Source: Cryptomeria japonica
Lineage: Eukaryota; Streptophyta; Pinopsida; Cupressales; Cupressaceae
Assembly: GCF_030272615.1 (NCBI RefSeq)
Contig: NC_081412.1
Coordinates: forward strand, 346,212,169 to 346,276,168
Reading direction: 5' to 3'
Length of the DNA: 64,000 nucleotides
Numbering within the stretch: the stretch's first letter is position 1; each line of letters begins with the position of its first letter. Position numbers and translations under genes: made by a program. This document shows, piece after piece, positions 23,757 to 35,810 of the stretch. The notes under the pieces were generated by a model that ran no database searches, was not told where the DNA came from, and saw only the letters and a program-made list of their open reading frames with translations.

Positions 23757-24336
23757 TGTTGGCATGATTGGCATAACTGATGAAGATGAGATGATGATGG
23801 AAACTAGGGTCAACTGATGTTTGATGATGTTTACATATGGTTTTCGATGATTTACTTGTTGGCTAAGTGATTTGGTCTGCCGGAGTTAGAGTTTGACAGG
23901 GTTTACCGACAAGACTGGGAATTAGGACCTTTACTGGTAAAGCATATAAGTTTTGATGGAATCGAGTGATTGGTGATGTTTGGTGACTTGTGGTTTGAAA
24001 CATAAGCTTTAATGATGGATTAGAGTATGTAACCGGAACCACATCCTATGATGGTTACCGAAAGGCATGTTTTGAATTTCTGATGAACTTTTGCTAGGGT
24101 TTTAGTAGGGTTTAAGGACCAGTGATGAAATCACTCAACTGATAATGATTCTTGATATGACGGTGATTGACGGTGAGTCTACATGGAGGAGATAACACGA
24201 AACAACCCACAAAGATGATTTAAATGTTGTTTTGGCACGATTCAAGGAATAATTTCTTGGGAAACAGAGAAACACTTTGTAGAGTGTTGTGAGGTTTTGA
24301 CTTTGGTACAGATCAAATTTTTTTGTGATGAGTTAC
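23757..24336 (+). repeat. Copia-2 LTR-B, left part
   Basis: Starts TGTTGGCATGATTGGCATAAC after the purine tract and aligns with LTR-A until GAGTTAC at 24336. There the gypsy element is inserted. The last five bases, GTTAC (24332-24336), are repeated at 41937-41941 where the LTR resumes. Confidence 0.9.
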
Positions 24337-25440
24337 TGTGTGTGTGAAAAAGGGTATGTAGTTGTAAGAACAACACTTCAATTAAGTCATTACATGTATG
24401 ATTAGTAAATAAATAATCAATAAATAATAAACCATAACAAAGCGACTAGTTGCCTTCTAAAAGATGCGAGTATAAGATTGCTCTCATATTTTTTATAAGC
24501 AATACTAGTGACTAGACTACACCAAGATGAAGGATTTAATGTATATGATATTAACTATATGGATGCAAAATGGATGAATAATTCAAGCAATAAAGAATTC
24601 AAGCAATATGGATGCAAATAATCTAAAAAAAGCACAATGATCTTCAATGACTCCAGAGCGAAATTAGCGTGATAATAATCTCCAAGCGTGTTCTCAAAAA
24701 TCTCTGGAGTGAATTGGAATGAGAGCTGAAGGCTGAAGTTATAGAGAATTACAAGAGAAAAGCTCAATTTAGGATTAATTGAAAATAATTGAGAAATCAG
24801 GTTTAGTTAACCTTGAGATAGATTCTAATTATAGTTTAATTGAAATGCATTTAAATTAGAAGTCCAAGTTGCATTGGAAATAATATTAAATTAATTCCAT
24901 GCATTTGTGATAAAAATAGATAATTCTTTTATTTATTCAAGAAAAGAGTCTTTTTAATGCAACTGAACTTCTTTTTCTGAAAAGCTTTGAGTTCCAATTT
25001 TAGAGAATAATTCAATAATTCAATTTAATTGCTTTTCTAATTTCAAGTTCTAAATTTAGAAAAAGAAATAATATCTCAAGTTTGATTTCTCTCTCAATTC
25101 AATTCTTTTATTTTTATTTTCAATTCAACTCTTGCTTTGTAATTTATTCCTTTTTTGTAATAAATTAATTCTTTTTTGCATGATTAATGGCGAATTTATT
25201 AAATAATTAAATATGCAAAGATATTTAATAAATTAAAATAGGATAATTGATCAAAATGATATTCTTGGAAATGATTCAATTTATTAATTAATATTGAGTA
25301 ATTGATTTGCAATGTGATATTTGATGATTAAAGAATTAATAATGTGCCCAAGGTTGATTTAATTGCCTTTGGTTAGGACCTTGGTGATGTTATCAAGATT
25401 AGGGGCCCATGGTTTAGATGACCATTTTTAGGGTATTACA
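24337..25440 (-). repeat. Tat-like element 3' LTR
   Basis: Plus-strand ends TGTGTGTGTGAAAA and GGGTATTACA, identical in form to 40809-41936. The promoter-like TATAAAT of the other copies reads TATAACT here (near 24740), a change in the promoter box. Confidence 0.92.
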
Positions 25441-25453
25441 TTTGCCCCTCTTT
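25441..25453 (-). other. Tat-like element polypurine tract
   Basis: The minus strand reads AAAGAGGGGCAAA directly before the LTR start TGTAATACCC, the expected plus-strand primer. Similar AGGGGCAT tracts occur upstream near 25975, 26045 and 26160. Confidence 0.8.
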
Positions 25454-25499
25454 GAATTAATGTGCGAGCAACGCGTTGGTTCAAAGAATATGTGATGTC

Positions 25500-26050
25500 T
25501 AGGAGATGGCAGTTCTGAACTTGATTGATCACGAACCCGATGAAGAGCAAGGTGTTTAGCTTGATTCAAAGCGATGAAGCTGAATGAAGTCTGATTAAAG
25601 CGATACCGATCTCGAACTTGATTGAACTGAGGAACGATAGAAAACAAAAGATACCGAACTTGAACTTGATTGATCAAGAAGTAGATCTTACTGATCTAGA
25701 ACTTGATTGATCTAGACACATCAAAGATAAAAATCGATCTTGAACTTGATTGACCAAGATACGATGAGCGAAAAATAAACTGTCCAGCTTGATTCAAAGA
25801 GATGAAACTGAACACCTGCTTAGATTTAGCGTGTGATCAAAGATACTCTTTAAACATTTGATTGAGTTTAAATGAATAATTAGCTTGATGAAAAGCGATG
25901 AAATTGATTAACGTTAAGAGATTGATTCAGATGAAGACAAATATCAGCTTGATTTGAAGCGATGAAACTGATATGCCCCTAGAGATTGATTCAATTAAGA
26001 TGATCGAGAGATCTCTACTTGATGTGAAGCGATGAAGCTGAGATGCCCCT
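25500..26050. repeat. Degenerate repeat of CTTGATT..AAGCGATGAA in the Tat 3' region
   Basis: The motif AGCTTGATTCAAAGCGATGA, with few changes, recurs at about 25558, 25786, 25882, 25946 and 26017, usually followed by AGCTGA or AACTGA. Shorter GAACTTGATTGA pieces fill the gaps. Spacing is irregular (about 65-230 bp), so it is a decayed repeat block rather than a clean satellite. Confidence 0.7.
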
Positions 26051-27193
26051 TAGCAATAAGAATTGATTTTCTTTAGTTGAAAAGATTTTTGCTTGACTTT
26101 TGATAAAGCTTAAAAAATTTCTCGACATTGAAGATGTGAGGTCATAAGGTCGTGAGTATGCCCCCTCGGGAATGAAATCGAAAGATAACGAGGGTACATT
26201 ATAGGCAATTGTTGGCGATGATAAGTTATTTGGGCACAAATTGATCCTGAGGAATTTTTGAAAATTTGGCGTTGAATGATGAGAAATTGAGCTCAAAGTT
26301 GTGTAGAATAAAGTTAAGATTCAGCATTGATTCATGAGAAATTGAGCGCAATTTGAAGAAAGAATGAGCATTTGATAAAAAGCGCTAAGTGGTCCAAATT
26401 TTGAAATTGACTAGTAAAAACAATCTCGAATTTTGATTTCAATCCCGAAAATGAAATTAGAATGGGCAAATTAGTTAAGGGTACAATTTTCATGTCCATC
26501 AGAGCAAGTTAAAAAATTAAGTTTTTGGCTATATATGGGACAAAAGTGTCATTTTCAAATCATTTTAACCCTCCAAGTTTGAAAATTCAAAAAGCCTTCT
26601 ATGAAGAAAATCGTGGTCTCTACTTGTACACATCGATTTAAGTGCCAGAGACGTGATAATCGACCCCGAAACTATGAGCCAGCGGTAAGTGATCGATCTT
26701 AAGCCTCTTTATGTTTTCAATTTTGAATTTTTTTGCTCATTTTTAAAGTTTTTCGCATGTTTGGGGTTGGGTTTTACGTTTTGTCGTGCGAGGCAGGATT
26801 CTGTCTCGTATGAGTAACTGTTAAATTTTATTTTTTCATTTTAGGCCACTAGAATTGTCATTTGGACCTTACCCTCATGTCGTACGACATGATTGTAAAA
26901 AGACCGTTTTGTCGTGCGGGGTCTTATATTTTGTCGTATGGGGATGTTTTGTCATACGGAGGTCAATCCTGACTCGTATGAGATGCTGCCCTTCTGTGTT
27001 TTGTCATTCGGGAAATAGTGGGCATTTTTGAAGATCTAAACTTGAAATTTTGATTTTGCACTTGACTTAGTTAGATCTGCGTGATGTTTTATTTCTCTTG
27101 TAGGCTCATTTGGAATGTTTTCTGATGCTTCATTGTTGGATTTTTGCACGTTCGATTACCTCCTATGCTTTTCAGATGCGTTTATCCTCCCAC

Positions 27194-28945
27194 CATGGCA
27201 TTAGTACGACATTTATCAGAGGTTGATCAGACTCATATTGACTTGTGCGGTTTGACTCATCTTCTTGGTTTACCAGATATCCATGTGAATCACGGTATGC
27301 TCACAACATTGGTTGAGCATTTCCATTCAAAGCATAACACATTTCATTTGCTAGTGGGGGAGTTGACTATCACTCCTGAGGATGTATATAGGATCCTTCG
27401 TATCCCTTTTGCTGGGGATAAGGTGGGTTATGATGCAGCATTGTTACCTGGAATATAGGCAGTTAGACATGTACTCAGGGATCCAAACATTTTGACCCGT
27501 TCCATTAGTTGGGACGTGATGATGAGTAGATACATCAAGGAGTTTCCACTAGAGTGTGTTCTAGAAGGATTTATTAGCTATTTTCTTATGCCAAATAGAG
27601 GACAACAGGGTTTCTAGTGTGGATGGGGCAGGATGCTAGAGAGATTGATGGAGACCCCTCAGAGGCTTGGCTAGGGTTCTTGTATATTGGCCCACATGTA
27701 TCATGAGATGCATGAGATTGTATATAGGGATGGCAGGAACATGGCTACAGGTGTATTTATTTTACAGGTTTGGGCTTGGGAGCACCTCCCAGTTTGTCGG
27801 CCTATAGTAGATGATAGTAGAGAGCTTGGGCAGCCGATTCTATATATAGGTATGGCGGTTATGTCACACAAGCCCATTTGGGCAAGACAAATTTTTGGCG
27901 GCGGCAATTAGATGACTTGATAGCCGTAGTGTGGAGACCTTACATAGGTTTAGAGCCATGGGATGACTAGCGGCTGGTTCGCAAGGACCTTTTTGTTATG
28001 CGCCCTCTTATCGGGAGATCACAGACTATTGTTGAGTGGTTCGTTGTATCCCAGGTGATAAGGCAATATGGTAGGCCTCAGGGGGTATCGTAGGAGTATA
28101 CAACTTATGCGCATTATGCAGATGAGGAGAGACAGGGATGGTCTCCATGGTTGTCCTATGCTTTGGCTATGCAGGAGCTGACTGGTTTACAATGCCTTAG
28201 ATGGGACTATATGGATGATGTTGTGGATGCAGGGGTATTTCCCTAGTACAGAGATTGGTTCCAGCAGCATCCATTTCCTAGGTTTACAGATCCGAGTGAG
28301 CAGGCACCTCACATAGAGGATATTAAGGATGATGCCCCCATGCAGGTACAGGGATAGAGAGCAGAGGCTCCAAGGTGAGGAGGTGGTGATCCTGGTGCTA
28401 GCAGCAGCAGGGTTCCAGCTCGGGTTGGACAACAGAGGGGTGAGGGCAGATCCCTAAGGCGTGTAGGAGTGAGATTGGGTGGAGCTAAGGAGGAGTGAGC
28501 AGCTCCGAGATAGGTTCAGCAACGGAGGGAGGAGCAGGGTGGAGCTAGAGGTGGAGAGCTTATGAGAGAGCAGGGGACTGACGCAGGATGGTCGATGAGA
28601 GCACGTCTTGCAGAGCTGCAGTCACAGTTGACAGTGGCTCAGACTTAGCTGACAGAGCAAGACCGACAACTTGCAGATCTTAGGGTTGAGCCTGATCACC
28701 AGATTTTAGATATGAGAGCAGAGACAAGAGCAGAGATAGAGGCCTTGCGACAGGAGGTCCTTCTCTAGACTAGTAGGGCAGCCTACTATGTTGCAGCATA
28801 TAGCATCGCAGTTCCAGTTGTGCAGCAAGTCATTCCCTACTCGCAGTATATGACACGATCAAAGGGAGCTCGGGAACCTCGTCAGGATCTCGGTCATCAG
28901 GCTCCTCCTCCTCCACCAGGCGATGAGGGAGAGGATGAGAGCTAG
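27194..28945 (+). pseudogene. Plant mobile domain (PMD) protein, antisense to the Tat-like element
   Basis: The start is placed at ATG 27194 because it has an ACCATGG context; an upstream ATG at 27165 is also in frame. The N-terminal part shows the PMD/MAIN hallmark NTFHLLVGELTITPEDVYRIL (about 27337-27400). The centre shows VWAWEHLP (about 27771). After one frameshift near 27880-27905 the frame reads AVVWRPYIGLEPWDD and RDLFVMRPLIGRSQTIVEW. The C-terminus is a Glu/Gln-rich probable coiled coil ending in a proline run and TAG 28943. Internal stops are ten TAG and two TGA. PMD proteins (PF10536) are linked to gene silencing and meristem function in plants and are often carried by transposons. 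No role for this copy is shown. Confidence 0.82.
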
Positions 28946-29545
28946 ATATTATTTTTGTAGCTCGGATATTTTTTGCAGACACACCCATTTTTTGTAGCCT
29001 ATATGATTCTTGCTCCGATGGAAGTTTGTATATGTCATTCGACATTATTTTGTACTCTTAGAGTTTATACGATATATATATACACGAGATATGATTTGAC
29101 TTCATTTTACTTGTGTCAATCGATTTATGAGATGTCTTTTATATGCTTTATTCTATATGTATGCATTTTTTTTTAGTATGTAATGCAAATGATTATGGAT
29201 GTCTATTTTTGTTTCTTTCCATATGCAAATAGATGAATGTGTAATGAGTAATATGAAAGGCAATTTTTCATTTCTATGCAATAAGATGAATGCAGATGAG
29301 TGAATAATGAAATGTATGAATCTATATAAAATGTTTATGTATGTAGCTAAACATCTCAAAACACAAGTACTCGATCGAATAAATGATGATAAATAGACCA
29401 CTTAGCGTAAGAAATGATGATGCTTTTAGCTCTCATTCAGAAGATAAAGAGATTATTACCATACCGAAATCACTCTAGATTCACAAAAATGCAAAATGAT
29501 ATGCAAAATGCAACCTAAACCTAGCCACTGGATTTAAAATGCTTA

Positions 29546-30091
29546 AGATTCATCACCGAGCATAACGAACACAACAGGCAGGTTAGAGTTCCTTTCTTTT
29601 TCAATGTGCAATATTTATTATCTTGTCCACAATGACCCTTTTTTCGTTCATATCCTTGGATAGATTTTGCAGGGACCCGAATTGCATCATAAAGAAATTC
29701 CCTCAAAACAAACAAAGAAATGATGTGGACCTCCCTGTAGCATACAAATAAGCGGAGTCGAGGTATGTGAGGCGATTTCACCTTGATGTGAAGGCTCTTA
29801 TCACAGACACCTAGCTAAAGATTCATCACCGAGCATAACGAACACAACAGGCAGGTTAGAGTTCCTTTCTTTTTCAATGTGCAATATTTATTATCTTGTC
29901 CGAAATGACCCTTTTTTCATTCATATCCTTGGACAGATTTCGCAGGGACCCGAATTGCATCATAAAGAAATTCCCTCAAAACAAACAAAGAAATGATGTG
30001 GACCTCCCTGTAGCATACAAATAAGCGGAGTCGAGGTATGTGAGGCCATTTCACCTTGATGTGAAGGCTCTTATCACAGACACCCAGCTAA
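29546..30091. repeat. 273-bp direct tandem duplication
   Basis: 29546-29818 is repeated as 29819-30091 with only about seven base differences and no spacer. It lies in the 3' region of the Tat-like element, between integrase and the PMD frame. The low divergence means the duplication is recent compared with the decay of the flanking genes. Confidence 0.92.
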
Positions 30092-31038
30092 TTTAGATAT
30101 TTCCAGATCATTGGGATCATTCCTACAAGAAAAAAACAAAGAAAATATTATGCCCCCAATCCTTTCTCCTCTTAGTCACAATAGGCTTCCTCGAGTTACT
30201 CAAAGGGATAATAATTGAAAACCAATATAAAAGACAACATAAAAGAAAATTTTCATTCATAGCTCAAACTGTTTAGTGATTGTTTTCCGTTATGTTATTT
30301 TGCTTGTTTACTCACTGATAAAACTCTTTGGTAGTTAGGAGATAGGTGACTGACTCGGAGTGGACGACCAGGTTTCATTGACGGATAGATGACTTGGTTG
30401 ACACTGCTTAGGATATGTAATGTGCTCTGTTGATTAACCTAAGACTAGGACGTTGATCAGTTTCAAGTCATGAAGGTTCCAATGAACCAGGATGTCACAA
30501 AAGTGACTGTAATATATGTACAAGTGAAAGAAAAGATGCATGAAAGTGGGAAATGCCAACGTTGCGTTGATAGATGGAGCACTTGAGTACAAGAGGCGCC
30601 TGTTTGCCAAGTTTTCACCTGCTTGGCAGAGATTCATTCTTTTTTTTTACCAAGGTGCCTGTTTACCAGGTTTTCACCAGAGCATTTTCTCTCTTTATAT
30701 TTTTTTTCCTCTCTTTTTCTAATTTTTTTTTTCCTTTTTAAATTTTTTTTTTGTGATTTTTTTCAGGACTTTTTCCGATTTTTAGGATTTCTCAGGACTT
30801 TTTTCAGTTGTACATGTTGATGGCATAGAGAATGCTAAATGAAGAATTTATTCAAGTGGATGGTGTTAATCAGTTCACAGAGCTGTTCTCCTTCCGAATT
30901 TGAGAGTTAATAGGCACCAGAGCCGAATACTGTAGTAACGATATAGGGACCCACCTAGTTGGGTTCAAACTTCCCTTTGTTGTCTCAAAACTGCTGATTT
31001 TTAGGATTTTCTCTCATAACTAGGTCACCAATCTGAAA

Positions 31039-32060
31039 TTATCTTTTTCCAACTTTCTTGTTATATCCTCTGGACATTCTCTTCTGATACACTCTAAGAT
31101 GATCAAACGCCACTTGCCGACGTTCATCCAACAATTCGAGTTCTTGCAATCTAGATATTCTATGATCTTCATCAATAACAAGACCTTGCAAGGAAACTCT
31201 TAGAGATAGTATTTCTACTTCAATAGGTAGTACTGCTTCGGACCCATACACCAAAGAGAAAGGTGTAGCCCCAGTAGGTGTTCTGATACTTGTTCTGTAA
31301 GCCCATAGTGCAGGGTTGAGTTGCAGATGCCAATCCTTCCCAGATTTGTTCACTGTTCTGTGCAAGATAGTCAGTAGGTTTTTGTTAGATGCCTCAGCTT
31401 GTCCATTACCTTGAGGGTAATATACTGATGAACAATGTTGTTTTATTTTGAATTTCTCACAGAGCTCGTCCAGATCTTTATTCTTGATCTGTCCTCCATT
31501 ATCAGTCACGATGGATGAAGGTATCCCATACCTGTAGATGATATAGTTTAGGATGAACAAGGCGAATTGTTTACCGGTTGCTTTGATGAGCGGAACCGCT
31601 TCTACCCACTTGGTAAAATACTCAGTGGCAGTTATGATGAATTTATGTCTGTTAGATGATGCAGGATATATCTGACCAATGAGATCAAAGGCCCATTGCT
31701 GAAAAAGGCCATTGTGTAGTGAAAGGTATAAGATCCCTTACTGGACCATGTATGAGATTTCCATGTAGCTGACATTTTTCACAGGTCAAAAAATTTAATA
31801 GCATCTTTCTCCATGTCTGGCCAATAGTAGCCAGTCCGTAATAGTTTCTGAGCTAAAGTAAGACCATTCGAATGAGATCCACAAATACCTTCATGAACTT
31901 CCGATAACGCACGTTTAGATTCTTCAGTTTCTAGACACCTATGCAATGTACTGTCCAAACCTCGTCTAAATAGATCATTAGCAATGATAACATACCGTGA
32001 AGCGTTTTGAGTTAGGTTTCTTTTCTCATTACGAGTAAGGTTTTCAAGGATAATTTAGTC
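31039..32060 (-). pseudogene. Tat-like integrase
   Basis: The C-terminal 173 codons are open (31560-31039). Upstream the frame is broken by several stops and shifts, but the zinc-binding segment (VHEGICGSHSNG, then YYWPDM) and FDLIGQIYPASS can be read. The three catalytic acids are visible: Asp in DLIGQ, Asp in TDNGGQ and Glu in YPQGNGQAEASNK. The C-terminal GPY-type region includes ALWAYRTSIRTPTGATPFSLVYG. It would insert element DNA with a 5-bp stagger, matching the GTTAC duplication. No chromodomain is seen after it, as expected for Tat elements. Confidence 0.88.
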
Positions 32061-32087
32061 TCATAAATAATAGTAGATGTGACTATA

Positions 32088-33050
32088 TCAGGATGAGTCA
32101 TGTCCAATAATAGAATAGACTATTTGGGTCTCAAGAGAATCATAGGCCGGGTAATGTAACTCTTCCACCAGGAATTCAAAGCGAAAATTGGATTCTTGTA
32201 ACTCAGGTATAGATGCCAAGGTGGCCATAGCATCTGCTGCTCTATTTGTGGATCTAGGAATCTGTTGGAATGATACAAAAGCAAAATACTTCTTAAGATC
32301 ATCAACCATTCTCTTATAAGGCATCAGTTTGTCATCTTGAGTCTGATATGTATCATTGATTTGATTTATGATCAGCTGAGAATCTCCATAGATGTGTAAT
32401 TTTGCAACCTTCCATTCAATAGCTAGCTTGATCCCGTTCACTAGAGCCTCATATTGTGCAATATTATTTGTGAAAGGGAATAGAATCTTATATGACTTTG
32501 GGATTGAATACTTCTGAGGAGTGATAAATAGTATTCCAGCACTGGAACCATTTTGAGTAAAAGACCCATCGAAGAACATCTTCCAAGGTTGTTGAGTAAG
32601 ATGCATTATTGATTCATCTGGAAACTCTATATGTAGTGGTTGAGTGTCCTCAAGAAGAGCTTCAGCAAGTTGATCAGCAATTATCTGTCCTTTTATGGCT
32701 TTGCGTTCCACATATTCAATATCAAACTCTGTAAGGATCATGACCCATTTTGCCAATCTTCCTGTTAGTGTTGCTTTGTTGAGTAGATACTTGAGTGGAT
32801 CAATTTTAGCCACCAACTTGACTGAATGTGCCAACATGTAGTGTCTCAATTTTTGTGATGCAAAGACTAATGCCAAGCATGCTTTTTCTATTATAGTGTA
32901 TTTCAGTTCATAAGACACCAATGTTCTACTGATGTAATAGATAGCTCGTTCCTTTTTGTTGTCATCTTGTTGTGCCAGAAGTGCCCTCAGTGATGAATCA
33001 GTTGGTGATATGTATAAGATCAATGGTTTACCCTGAATAGGCAGCATCAA
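32088..33050 (-). pseudogene. Tat-like RNase H plus archaeal-type second RNase H
   Basis: An open frame of 320 codons. Residues 1-115 are the gypsy RNase H, already weak (ISPTDSSLRALLAQQD in place of the usual DASD). Residues about 155-285 are a second RNase H with a full acidic set: FFDGSFTQNGSSAG, QYEALVNGIK, YGDSQLIINQ and NRAADAMA. Acquisition of this archaeal-type RNase H is a recognised marker of the Tat lineage. The first domain has probably lost its role to the second. The frame continues from the reverse transcriptase with one TAG between. Confidence 0.88.
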
Positions 33051-33080
33051 TATTGGTGGATTGGATAGGTACTCTTTTAT

Positions 33081-34427
33081 CTACTGAAGGTGTTGTTCAC
33101 ATTCCTGATCCCAATTGTATATTATTCCTTTCCTCAATACTTTTGTGAAAGGTTGAGCTTTGTCTGCTAGCTGAGAAATGAAGCATCTGATGGATTGGAG
33201 ACGTCCCTGTAGACTTCTCATTTGACTGATGTTCTTCAGAGGTGGAATTTCCATTATATCTTGGACCTTCTCAGGATCAACCTCGATTCCCTTCTTTGAA
33301 ATGATGTAGCCAAGTAGTTTACCAGATGTTACTCCGAATGCACACTTCTTTGGATTTAACCGGAGTTTAAACTTTTCGATTCTGTCTAGTATAGGACCTA
33401 GCTCTTGAATATGCATTGATCTCTTCATAGTCTTCACTAAGGTGTCATCAACATAATCTTCCATATTCTTATGCATCATGTCATGAAAGATAGTTGTAAC
33501 TGCTCTTTGATAGGTCACCCCTACATTCTTTAGCCCAAATGGCATGACATTCCAGCAAAAGGTTCCCCATGCACAGGTGAAAGCTGTCTTTTCTTGATCT
33601 TCAGGAGCTATTTTGATTTGATTATATCCGGAGAATCTGTCCATTAGTGTGTACATCTCATACCCAGCAGTCATGTCGACTATCATATCAATATTTGGTA
33701 ATGGAAAGTCATCCTTCGGACAAGCTTTATTAAGATCTCTGAAGTCAGTGCAAACTCTGATAGATTTATCTGCCTTTGACACAGGTACTATGTTTGAAAT
33801 CCATTCAGCGTAATCTATAGCTCTAATGAATCCAGCTTTTAATAGGTTTTCTAGCTCAGCCTTGACCAATAGTGCCACATGTGGGTGCATCTTATGGAGT
33901 TTTTGCTTGATTGGTTTAACTCTCGGTGTGATAGAAAGATGGTGCATGATGAGATTAGGATTTAGGCATGGCATATCAGAGTATGTCCATGCAAAGTTTA
34001 TTTTATTTTCTGAGAACTGATGAGTGAAATCCTTCAATTTTTCAGTTGATAGTGATTGAGCTACATGAATGATGTGTGGTGTCTCTTGACTCCCAATGTT
34101 CACTGGCTGAGTTGGCTCGATCAATATGGAGGACCTTTCCTGGAAATGACTTGGCAGTACATCAAGTATCTCACCTTCAGGTGCCTCAGAGAGGTTTTCA
34201 CCTTTAGGTATGTCCTTTATTTTCTCTTTTTTAGATTTTGACACCGCCACAATGTGCTTTTCGCCATCAGATCTTTTATTTTTGTTTTTCTTGTTTTTGT
34301 GACGAAGATACTTGATATCCGCTTCAGTCATGTTTTCACTCTGTTCGCCGGTGGAAGAGTACATGGGTTCAACTGCATTGAGATAATAGGCTAACGTATA
34401 GTCATTGGCAAAAGTAGGTATATTCAT
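33081..34427 (-). pseudogene. Tat-like reverse transcriptase
   Basis: 448 uninterrupted codons. Landmarks in order: IRVCTDFRDLNKACPKDDFPLPNID, MDRFSGYNQIKIAPEDQEKTAF, FGLKNVGVTYQRA, and the polymerase box EDYVDDTLVKT with both Asp. Then comes LRLNPKKCAFGV...KLLGYIIS, the thumb and connection. The domain itself has no lesion; only a TAG at the 3' end and stops upstream break the polyprotein. The N-terminal 130 residues are a basic and acidic linker. Confidence 0.92.
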
Positions 34428-34430
34428 GGG

Positions 34431-34919
34431 CTAGTTCTGTAAAGTATAGTCAATTAGTTCTGGATGTAGTAAGGATAAATGTTGGACATGTTTGAGTGCG
34501 TTCACGGTATTGTCATCACAACTGCGGATCAAAAAGTTGAGTTCCAGAAGGATACCTTGCGTAAGTGTCTCAAGACCAGGAAGAGTCAGAACATGATTAT
34601 TAAAGTTCACGTTAATATTTAATTGACCTAATCCAATAGACATACTAGTAGCATCGTTCCCTACGCCGAACTGGACGTCATATCATGGTTTGACAGTGAT
34701 AAGATTAGTAGACAAATTTTCATTGTTTGTATCAGATGATTCAGAATTTGAGGCTGAGTAGATATTGTCTTGAATAAGACTATCATCAGAGTCATCAAAT
34801 GAAGTTTCTGAGTCTTCTTCAAGTGATTTAGTAAGTGTATGTATGGTATCAACACCAACATCTTTAATGCTGAAAGTTCCTTCATGTTGTGATTCATTTG
34901 TCATTTGTATCTGACACAC
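34431..34919 (-). pseudogene. Tat-like pol linker between G-patch and reverse transcriptase
   Basis: Two pieces (34919-34683 and 34643-34431) in the same frame as the reverse transcriptase, separated by TGA and TAG codons. The first is Ser/Asp/Glu-rich and probably disordered. The second has no motif I know. It is a spacer within the polyprotein by position. Confidence 0.6.
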
Positions 34920-34964
34920 CTGTTGACATGATCTTGTTGTTTTTGTGATTTGTTGTCGTCTACT

Positions 34965-35810
34965 TCATTCAGCTTCCTTTGGATTGATAACTGGTTCTTG
35001 TTCTATAGTTTCTAACTCTTCTTGTGTAGTGCTATACCCGATTTGTTCTATTTTAGCATAGGGGTACATAGATGAAAATCTTTCTAGTACTCTTCCTTCC
35101 TTCAGTCCTTGTTCATAATTTGCTTGTCTCTTTTGTCTAGTTTCATGTATTTCCTTCTCTAGTTTTATGTGCATTAGCTCTTGAATATCATCTATGACAC
35201 TGCTAGACTCTTCTGGAGTTTCTGTACTAGATGTATCTGAGAGGTGGGCAGGACCCCATTCATACTCGTTTGAGTCAGTCTTTGTATCGTCTACTTGTTG
35301 CCTGCCAGTATATGTGACTGGAACTTTTAGTGGTGCAAACAATTCTCCGATTCTTACTACTTCATCTCTTATATCCTCAGGGACCTCAACTTCTTGTATT
35401 GTTGTAGCTGACACCATCGAAGCTTGAGTGCTGATGGTTTCTTCTTTCTTGACTACTAATTCCTCTTTCTCTTTTCTACACTCTACTTTTGTTTGTTGAG
35501 CGTTTGCTTCCTGTAATATTGAAGGCGATATCCTTTTCTGCCACTTAGACTTAGAAACATGTTTTTGGTATAATGTCTTTTTTGGATTGTACCCCAGTCC
35601 AGCCTTATCATTTGTGGATTTTGTTTGCAACTGAATTGGTTCAATAATACCCTCTTGATGTTTACCCAGGGGACTAGTACTTGAATATCCCATGCGTTGA
35701 ATCATCTTGTAGCTAGGACCATATTGTTTAGAGGAAATCTCGCAATGTCGTACCTCCTCATTTTGACTATCTTCCTTAAAGAGCCAGTTAAGAACAACAT
35801 CTTCTTCCAT
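34965..35810 (-). pseudogene. Tat-like pol segment with a G-patch-like motif
   Basis: 281 open codons in the pol frame just after the protease. Residues about 29-78 read YGPSYKMIQRMGYSST, then LGKHQEGIIEPI and later KAGLGY. This order (aromatic-Gly Met pair, LGK, Gln-x-Gly, then GLGY) is that of G-patch RNA-binding motifs, which sit next to the protease in betaretroviruses and in some plant gypsy elements. The usual GxGLGK glycines are partly lost (TSPLGK). The rest is Glu/Lys-rich with a possible coiled coil near the end. The G-patch call is by eye. Confidence 0.62.

Noticed and set aside
28187-28432. Minus-strand frame of 81 codons inside the PMD region
   Set aside because: It is the shadow of the PMD coding sequence on the other strand.
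30434-30820. Short frames near a poly-T region in the Tat-like 3' part
   Set aside because: Phe-rich readings from T runs; no start context or domain.
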